Origin: Cristatella mucedo
Taxonomy: Eukaryota; Bryozoa; Phylactolaemata; Cristatellidae
DNA length: 64,000 nt
Reading direction: 5' to 3'
Assembly: GCA_009760855.2 (NCBI GenBank)
Contig: WPIO01000006.1
Location: 9,271,001-9,335,000 of the forward strand
The notes beneath the pieces were generated by a model, which worked only from the letters and a program-made list of their open reading frames with translations, did no database searches and was not told where the DNA came from. Within the stretch, counting starts at the first letter, position 1. Each line of letters opens with the position of its first letter. Positions 57,737 through 64,000 of the stretch are shown here, one piece after another. The position numbers and the translations under genes were made by a program.

Positions 57737-58478
57737 TAATAATAATAATGCACTTGATAAAGCGCCCTCAGAGAACTCAATCTCTTTCTAGGTGCTTTAC
57801 ATTTGCTGCAAAGGGAAACGCGATTGAATGGTGAGTAATATCATGCTTGATAAACATGAATAACATGGTTAGGAGTGACATGCACAGGGTCAGCATACAA
57901 ACGTGGTTAGTGGCAGCATGCACAGTGTCAGCACGCATAAGCACATCAAGGACGAATCACAGGGACCCACTAAATGCTGTCCTAAAAAGGTGTTTTTTTA
58001 AGTTCTTTTTAAATGTGGTCAAGTCAGGTGATGTTCTGACGCAAGTCGGGAGGGAGTTCCAGGCTTTGGGAGCATACGAACTAAATTCGTGGTCTTCAAA
58101 GGATTTGAGGTTTGTAAGAGGTATTGGTAAACTGTTGGATTCCAAGAGGCGGGTGGTACGATGCTTGGCCTGGTGGGGGAGTAGATCTGAAAGATAGGCT
58201 GGAGCCAAAGAATGAAGTGACCTAAAAGTGAGCGACAAAACCTTGAAGTCAATCCGTTGCTTGACTGGTAGCCAGTGCAGGTCGGCGAGAAGTGGTGTGA
58301 TGTGGCAACTGCGATGCTCACGACAGACAAGCCTAGCTGAGGAGTTTTGCGCCATCTGTAATCGCCTGATTGCACAAGCCGGTAGGCCAGCGAGCAGTGA
58401 GTTACAGAAATCAAGACGGGATGTTACAAATGCATGGACCAACTTAGACGTGGTATCCTTATCTAAACAAGCCCGGAT
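57737..58478 (-). mobile_element. LINE-A copy, 5'-truncated, well preserved
   Basis: The tail (AAT)4 is followed by a stem-loop at about 57754-57796 (one mismatch), tandem units (57828-57945) and the C-terminal coding region to about 58478. It is very close to 4692-5767 in sequence and opposite in direction to the 54-57 kb copy. Confidence 0.92.
57957..58442 (-). pseudogene. LINE-A reverse transcriptase, C-terminal fragment (161 codons)
   Basis: It opens within the HAFVTSRLDFCNSLLAGLP segment and continues through RRSCHITPLLADLHWLPVKQ, SLTFRSLHSLAPAYL and SYAPKAWNSLPTC to the usual FSGSL ending. Catalytic motifs A to D are absent through truncation. The frame has no internal stop. Confidence 0.85.
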
Positions 58479-58510
58479 TAGTTAAAACACTACTAAAAAA
58501 TTGTTAATGC

Positions 58511-58645
58511 TAGCTGATTTAACAGCCTCATTTGTGTAGCGGCAGAAGACCCTTTACTGCTATCACCACCGCTTTTAGCTGCCAAAGAAGGATCGCCCAC
58601 TGCAGGATTCAAACCCATGACCTCAGTCGTGAAGAGCGAGCACCT
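58511..58645 (-). mobile_element. SINE-1 copy (minus strand), shortened head
   Basis: It starts TAGCTGATTTAACAGCC (58511), with a damaged AGCC/GGCT hairpin (58551-58563) and a damaged CGCTTTTAGC core. The B box complement is GGATTCAAACCC (58604-58615). The A box side is cut at about 58645, where the protein relic begins. Confidence 0.85.
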
Positions 58646-59124
58646 TTCCTCCTGGGCTTTCACGGCCCTACGGCACTCTATCACAAAAGGAACTCCCACG
58701 CGGACCGAGTTCTCTGTAGGAAAGAACGACGCCTTGTGGTAATTGCCATTAGGCCCTCGGAAAGTGCTGCTGCCACCAAGGCACACAACATGCCTCAACA
58801 ATCAATTTTTCCACGTCTCTCTAAACCAGAGGTCGGCAAATGTTTCGGACTACTTGGCCATTTCAGGAGGTCACGAAGGCAAACTAGGCCGGAAGAAACC
58901 GCGCCCACTCCGCTGGCCCGCGGAGTGGGCGTGGCCACACGAACAAACGAAAAGCCACAACTGACGTACAGACACGCACAGCATTTATAGGGATAGACGC
59001 GTATCGCCCCAGACCGGCCATGTGCTTCTGTTCATTAAAGCGCCTGACAACAGCTCTAAAAATAAGAATGGGCAAAAGTTTGAACTGCAACCAGCAGTAA
59101 TGAAAGGGAACCAATCCGCGACAT

Positions 59125-59243
59125 TGCAATTACTAATCATTCGATCGTGCTTCTTTCGTAGCAAATGTGAAGTGCCTAGAAAGAGATTGAGTTCTCTCCA
59201 GGGCGCTATATCAAATGTGTTTTTATTATTATTGTTATTAATT
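59125..59243 (+). mobile_element. LINE-A 3' end fragment inside the hAT-like element
   Basis: Only the last bases before the stem-loop, the stem-loop (GTGAAGTGCC at about 59167-59176 with GGGCGCTATA at about 59201-59210, plus AGAGA/TCTCT) and the ATT tail are present. Confidence 0.85.
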
Positions 59244-59318
59244 AGGCCGGATCAAATTATAAACAACTAGGGTGGCGTTAGGCCGGACTGGAGTTCGAGG
59301 TAGGCCCTATCTTGCACA

Positions 59319-59342
59319 AAGGCCGGATTTCGCCGACCTCTG
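59319..59342. repeat. Second right-end repeat of the hAT-like element
   Basis: The sequence at 59283-59342 repeats the right end at 59913-59976: TAGGCCGGACTGGAG, then an AGGCC-containing spacer, then AAGGCCGGA and a CGACCTCTG/CAGACCTCTG terminus. The adjacent 8 bp (CGTTAACA) do not match the left flank. Confidence 0.6.
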
Positions 59343-59475
59343 CGTTAACACTTTCTGGCGCAAATCTGTCACGGCTGGCTAAGGGCTACCACTGCTAGCC
59401 GTGCGAAAAGCAAAGTCGCAGTTCTAAAACCATACTACGAAACGCGCGAAGCAAAATCAAACACAAGGACATTTA

Positions 59476-59751
59476 CGCAACGACAACTACTCTCCTACTG
59501 CCGACTATGGCGCATCCTTTTCAGCGGTCCTGAGCTGCTACTTCCATGCTACTCACTACCTCAACTGCTCTCCTGACTCTGCTATGCTTCCCACTTTCTC
59601 TTTGTTGCGTGAGACGAGGTCTGTTGGCTACCGAATGCGTACCGAAAGCCGCTTAGGCTGTGAGTGCGCTATACAAAACTCTCCTGCGTAACACCCACGC
59701 GGTCTTTATGACTTTGTGGAGTTACAGACGGAGATACATTACATTACATTA
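59476..59751 (+). mobile_element. LINE-B 3' fragment
   Basis: Closely similar to 11502-11773 over its whole length, ending in three ACATT units. Its 5' end is at nearly the same point as the copy at 11502. It interrupts the interior of the hAT-like element. Confidence 0.85.
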
Positions 59752-60450
59752 GCTCTCAACTCAAAGAAAAAAGTGGCCGAAAGACGGCTCGTCCCTCGAA
59801 AACTCGTCAGTTGGGATACTCGCAAGTCAAAGTACGTCTGTAGTGAAGGGGAACAAAAACCGCGACAGCTCAATGAGGCTACGGATCCGTCAGTAAATAA
59901 CTAGGAAGCCGCTAGGCCGGACTGGAGCACTAGCTAGGCCGCATCGGGCCTAAAGGCCGGAGTTTGCAGACCTCTGCTATAGACAATCGCTAAGCAGCTT
60001 TCAAGCACCTCTGAGATGTTCCCGAAGCTGACGAGGGCAAATGTCAAAGCTGGTTTCTTCGTCGGACCGCAGCTAAAAAAACGTTCGCAGAGTATGACGA
60101 ATTCCCCAAGAACCTGAACTGGACGGAGACAGCAGCTCTAACCGCTTCGTTGCAGCTGTTCACGGCTTATTAGCATATATACTGGGAATGAAAACTATGA
60201 GGAGGCTGGCTTACTGGCTGTTACACATTAAGAAGTATACCGAAAGGAGATGCAGAACGTCCCTCTTCTAGATCAATGAAATTCAACGCGAACACGGAGC
60301 TTACCCAGAGGACCGATGCAAGCACTTTCACCGAGATATAGACAAGACTTTGAAAGTCATCCCCAACTACAGTATACTAAAATCATGATAGACGACTACA
60401 TTTGGGGGCTTCTTCGAGGAAGCAATTTGCAGCATAGTCACAAATATAGA

Positions 60451-61074
60451 TACATCTATTGATTCCTGAACCCTTTTAAATAGTCATGTTGAATGACGTC
60501 AGAGTAAATGCATGTTAATTTTGATTCATTTGCTGCTCTTTCTGAGTAAATGAGAACCGTGTGAATACGTCCATTTGCTCATCGTAAATGGATAAATTTC
60601 AAGCGAATCACGTGTTCACAAAAGTAAATTTATTTTGTCTGCAAAATGGTCATCTTCACTGCTTCTGACGCATAAGTAATTAGTAAATACCTCTTAACTA
60701 GCCAGAGACGAAAATTTCTACTAAGAGGATGGGCGGGAAATAGTAGGATAGGGGCGAGGCAGGGTAGCTGGCGAAGTCTGCTCGACAATTTTAATTTCTT
60801 TAAAGGAGCGAAGCATTAGTACTAGTATACAAATACACAATTTTCTCGATAGCCAATATCGCAGCTTTCTTGGGCTGCTGGCTTCAAAGTCGAGCTTCTT
60901 CGAGTATTCAATATTGCACAACTAGAACACGAGAGGAACGAGTATAAAAGGCCATTTAACATTGTTGAAAAGTTACAGCTTGTGCTAATGTACCTCAGCA
61001 TGAAAGTGGTGTGCAGGCAGAAGTGCCCATATGCTATCTTCAGCATACCTGTATGTTCAATGCAACTGGTTCTT
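60451..61074. other. Unassigned DNA
   Basis: Nothing recognised. It is more AT-rich than neighbouring blocks. Frames of up to 74 codons lack motifs. Confidence 0.4.
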
Positions 61075-61212
61075 AGTCCAGGAGTGCTCGCTCTTCACGA
61101 CCCTGGTCGCTGGTTCAAGACCTGCAATCCAATGGTGCCGACTACAATCAATTTTAAGATAGCCGTTTAGACTCTTCTGCCGCTATATCATTGAGGTGCT
61201 TGAGTCAGCTGA
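61075..61212 (+). mobile_element. SINE-1 copy (plus strand), decayed
   Basis: CTCTTCACGACCCTGGTCGCTGGTTCAAGACC (61090-61121) covers the anticodon-arm-like region and a B box with changes. The body has AGCC/GACT remains, and the 3' part CTCTTCTGCCGCTATATCATTGAGG (61172-61196) ends near GTCAGCTG. Confidence 0.75.
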
Positions 61213-61429
61213 ACTTATTATTATTACATTATTATATTTCTGTGAGCTTCGGTAAAAGTACGTGTGCCCCTTACATACTTACCCGGTGTGTCCTGCCTCA
61301 GGCAAAGTACGAGGCATGTCTGGAGCATTTAGCAGCGCTTGGTTCTGCTCCAGAATATGATAGAGACCTCAATTTCTGACTGTCATCTGGAAATGGGATT
61401 TCGTATCTGACAGATAGAAAATCCATCAA

Positions 61430-62965
61430 TATACTCATATTAAAGACACTTGAACAAGTTGTTGCAGACAGCTAAACTAGCCAATCCAAACTTCAAACCT
61501 CGCAGGTAAGTTTCAGCCAGGTGTTAAAACTAATCACTCTATAGAGTCAGCATTGGTGTGGGCGTATAATGACCAAATCAGAAATGAATACTCAAGTAAA
61601 GTCTCCCTGCTTGGTTTGCTTAACCTTTCGGCAGCGTTTGACACTGTTGATCACCAAGCCCTTGTTGAGTTTTTCTCATCTCACCTGCTCATCACTGGCA
61701 CTGCACTGCAATTGTTTAGCTCCGATCTCAGTAGGAGACTCCTGAGCATTGATGTCAACGGAGACAACCATCAGAGGAGCTTCTAACGTGCGGGTATCCT
61801 CGGACTCTGTGCTTGGTCCAGTTCTTTAATTCATACTCTTCCTCTTTTCCGATGGAATCGCCGAGAAAAATCTAGGTTTTTTTCGGAAGGAAGATGATAC
61901 ACACCCACACGCCTATACCTATACCTATACCTATATATATATGATACTCACCCACACCTATACTTTGATCTCTCTCAGCCTTCCAACGCATCGAACTCTC
62001 GCAATTCCGTGGCTGCATGCATTGCTGACGTTCGCGCTTGGGTAGCAGCACACTTTCTTGAATCAAATGACGATAAAACCAACTTATTAGTTATGGGGCA
62101 ATCCGGTGTGACTCGGATACTGGAAAGATTAACGCACAAAATTGGCTATGCCAGCATATTTCCTGTAGCGTCTGTACGCAGTCTGGATGTTTAGTTCTCA
62201 AGTGACCTTTGACTAGACCACTTCAGCTCCACAACCAAGTCTGCCCGCTGTCAGCCTTGTAACCTTGCTAAAATGAGAGTCTGCTTAGACAGGGATACCA
62301 CGTTCAAGTTGGTTCACACGTTTGCGACATCACGTCTCGACTTCTGTAACTCACTACTTGCCGGACTTTCGGCCTATGCACTAAGATACTTAGAGTTGGA
62401 GCAAAGCTAGGCTTGTGTAGCGTCAGCTTTGCAGTTGCCACATTATACCCTGCTATCGCCAACCTGCGCTGGCCATTCGTCAAGTAGTTCGTGGAATTTC
62501 AGTTTTTCCGCTACCTTTCAAGTCCCATCATTGTTTCGCTCAAACCTAGCAGCCTACTAGTCAGGCTGCGCGCCTTATCGTTCACTCTTCTGACTCAATT
62601 CATTTACCTGCGCATTGAACCTGCCTAAAATCCTCTGGAGACCGCGCCTTTAGTTTGTATGTTCTCACAGCCTGGAGCTCACTTCCGACTGACGTCACGA
62701 CACGCCCCCTGACTTGGCGGCATTTTAACTGAAGCTAGAAAGGCACCTTCTCCTCGCTGCATTTGCTGGACCCCTGTGAACTGAACGCTGTGCGCTTATT
62801 CATGCTCACACCGTGTATGCTATTACTAACCATGTCGACATGCTTATATTTCAGCATTCGCAGAGTGCCTAGACATGCTTACTTAACAATATACGCAGAG
62901 TGCCTACAAAGAGATTTCGTTCGCTGAGGCTGTTATGCAAATTAATTGCTACTAGTATTATTATT
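61430..62965 (+). mobile_element. LINE-A copy, decayed, reverse transcriptase to 3' end
   Basis: The order matches 55780-57338. The N-terminal reverse transcriptase (about 61440-61560) leads into motif A LSAAFDTVDHQ (61627-61659) and a damaged motif B. A short insertion with ACCTAT repeats (61912-61938) lies near motif C. WVAAHFLESNDDKTNLLVMG (motif D, about 62039-62098) and the C-terminal region to about 62760 follow. A duplicated GCAGAGTGCCTA piece and the diverged stem-loop (about 62895-62935) precede a short ATT tail. Stops are frequent. Two frames (61553-61786 and 62009-62194) are coding pieces of it. Confidence 0.82.
61912..61938. repeat. Short (ACCTAT)n run inside a LINE-A copy
   Basis: Four to five CCTATA-type units pass into TATATA, next to the motif C region. 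Confidence 0.9.
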
Positions 62966-63079
62966 ATTACTATTAGGACGAATAGCCGCAGCGGGCTCCA
63001 TATTTTGCAAAGAAATAGCACAAAGTCAAGTCGTAAGCAAAGGCTGCAGCGGTCTCTCGCCCTCCCTCGGTCGGCATCC

Positions 63080-63360
63080 GGGTGCCCGACGTATGCGCAT
63101 TGGGACGAAAGGTTCACTCAACGCTCATAACAAACATCGGCTGTACCGTCAGCTAGAGCTCAAAAGCAGCTCAAATGCCGACGCGAACTCCGGCTGCACA
63201 ACTCCGGCCTAGTCTACGGCGTCGGCTGTGGGTGCGGCCTCGGCCGCAGACTTTCGCATAATTGGTTCCCTAGCAATTCAGGAACCACAAACGATGAATA
63301 TCAGTCATTATGTGGCCGATTTAGCTCGCGCGGCCGTTTCCGTGCTGCCTTTTCTCTGAT
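63080..63360. repeat. GC-rich dispersed repeat, copy 3
   Basis: The sequence at about 63160-63352 matches 47010-47190. Shared words are GAGCTCAA...CAGCTCAA, GCGGCCTCGGCC, TTCGCATAATTGG, AATTCAGGAACCACAAACGATGAATATCAGTCAT and GGCCGATTTAGC. Confidence 0.5.
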
Positions 63361-63370
63361 CGAAGCGTTT

Positions 63371-63411
<41 letters not shown>

Positions 63412-64000
63412 AGCCGCAGCTGCTGCTGCCCGCGTCGGGCAGTCTTAAAGCTTTGCAGCGGTGGACACTCTCGCAGCACGCAGCCTGCGCGCGTACGTAG
63501 CCCGGTGTAAATTCGAGCTCTGCCTCCGTCAACCGCAGCGGCCGCAGCGGGTCTCGCAAGAGCGTCGCGCTTCTCACGGCGATAAGGAGCGGCTCCGATC
63601 TCGCTTCAACGGACTCTCCTGCGCTAACGCAACGAACGCTTGCAGCGCACCTTTGGGACTAATGGCTCTGCCGCGGAGCGCAGCGTGCGCGCTAGGCGTT
63701 GGACCTGATCGCTCTTCGATCGAATACTGGCGGAAACTAGCGCCTCCTCGAAGGCTGAGCGGCACGAGTGACCGAAGCCACCACGCGCAGGTACGGCGAT
63801 CGTATCGCAGCACAGCGGCAATCAAAAGCGCTCATACCTTAATACAAGCAAGTCCGCGGCCTCGACGATAGAGCGCTACATTCCGCGCCGACAGACGGCC
63901 ACAGACGCGTCCACCAACGGGTATTAAGCATCAACTTACTGGCCGCCCGCCATCAATTCGGATGGCTTTTTTTTTACATAAGGTCCGAGCCATCGATTAC
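63361..64000. other. CpG-rich block with (GCC)n
   Basis: (GCC)14 at 63371-63411 runs into CAGCCGCAGCTGCTGCTG. CpG-rich DNA with overlapping frames follows (63461-63871 plus and 63308-63577 minus). Poly-glycine and arginine-rich products are artefacts of composition. No gene is recognised. Confidence 0.45.

Larger units (their letters stand above)
58827..59976. mobile_element. hAT-like DNA transposon with internal insertions
   Basis: The left end CAGAGGTCGGCAAA (58827-58840) and the inverted right end TTTGCAGACCTCTG (59963-59976) are matching terminal inverted repeats (one mismatch in 14). The flanking 8 bp are CTCTAAAC on the left and CTATAGAC on the right, 6 of 8 identical, which fits the 8-bp duplications of hAT elements. 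A second right end lies at 59342. The interior carries a LINE-A end (59125-59243), a LINE-B end (59476-59751) and no recognised transposase, so the element is non-autonomous or has been rebuilt by insertions. Confidence 0.6.
58650..60450 (+). pseudogene. Decayed gene of a repeat-associated protein family, split by a hAT-like insertion
   Basis: Two coding-like blocks flank the 58827-59976 transposon. The left block (about 58650-58826) reads ALYHKRN, EFSVGKN and RKVLLPPRHT with frame changes. The right block (59977-60450) reads AAFKHL (59993-60010), MFPKLTRANVKAGFFVGPQ (60016-60072), HFHRDID (about 60322-60342) and DDYIWGLLRG (60390-60420). The pieces are in the order I recall for a protein family that is very abundant as a repeat in arthropod and cnidarian genomes; its function is not known to me. 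Multiple stops and frameshifts show that this copy is dead. The family assignment is from memory and needs a search. Confidence 0.5.

Overview
The window looks like intergenic DNA from an animal genome, most likely an invertebrate. It carries many copies of a non-LTR retrotransposon of the L2/CR1 group, two tRNA-derived SINE families with RNA polymerase III boxes, a Ty3/gypsy relic, a hAT-like DNA transposon, dinucleotide and trinucleotide microsatellites, and several CpG-rich islands. I found no operons, no bacterial-type genes, no CRISPR array and no intact cellular protein-coding gene. The organism cannot be named from sequence alone.

The dominant element is a family called LINE-A here. 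One copy (54124-57338) keeps an AP-endonuclease domain, a reverse transcriptase domain and a 3' end, but it is broken by two frameshifts and two nonsense codons. More than twenty other copies are 5'-truncated or decayed (for example 2150-3877, 4692-5767, 6505-8300, 17280-18250, 37222-38213, 52128-52803, 57737-58478 and 61430-62965). The 3' end is a conserved module: about three tandem units of 38-39 bp, then a long stem-loop, then an (ATT)n tail. Insertions are nested in each other at 4190-6085 and 41264-42509, and two copies converge tail-to-tail at 57338/57737.

Other repeats are LINE-B (11502-11773, 19120-19712, 59476-59751), which ends in ACATT repeats; diverged LINE relics at 14020-14722 and 33960-34430; twelve copies of SINE-1; three copies of SINE-2; and a GC-rich dispersed repeat (46690-47215, 49140-49740, 63080-63360). 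The SINE-2 3' end copies the LINE-A stem-loop, which suggests that SINE-2 uses LINE-A machinery. SINE-1 has an unrelated 3' end. At 58650-60450 a decayed protein-coding relic is split by a hAT-like element of about 1.15 kb, which itself holds fragments of LINE-A and LINE-B.

Region by region: 0-8.3 kb is mostly old LINE-A copies; 8.3-14 kb is low-complexity and unassigned DNA; 14-15.3 kb holds LINE and gypsy relics; 17-20 kb holds LINE-A and LINE-B; 20-34 kb is largely unassigned with CpG-rich patches; 34-45 kb has dense LINE-A and SINE-1 insertions and microsatellites; 45-54 kb is CpG-rich DNA with SINE-2; 54-60.5 kb holds the best LINE-A copy and the hAT nest; 61-64 kb holds an old LINE-A copy and another CpG-rich block. 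If real host genes are present, the CpG-rich blocks are the most likely place for their promoters or first exons, but I cannot show an exon.
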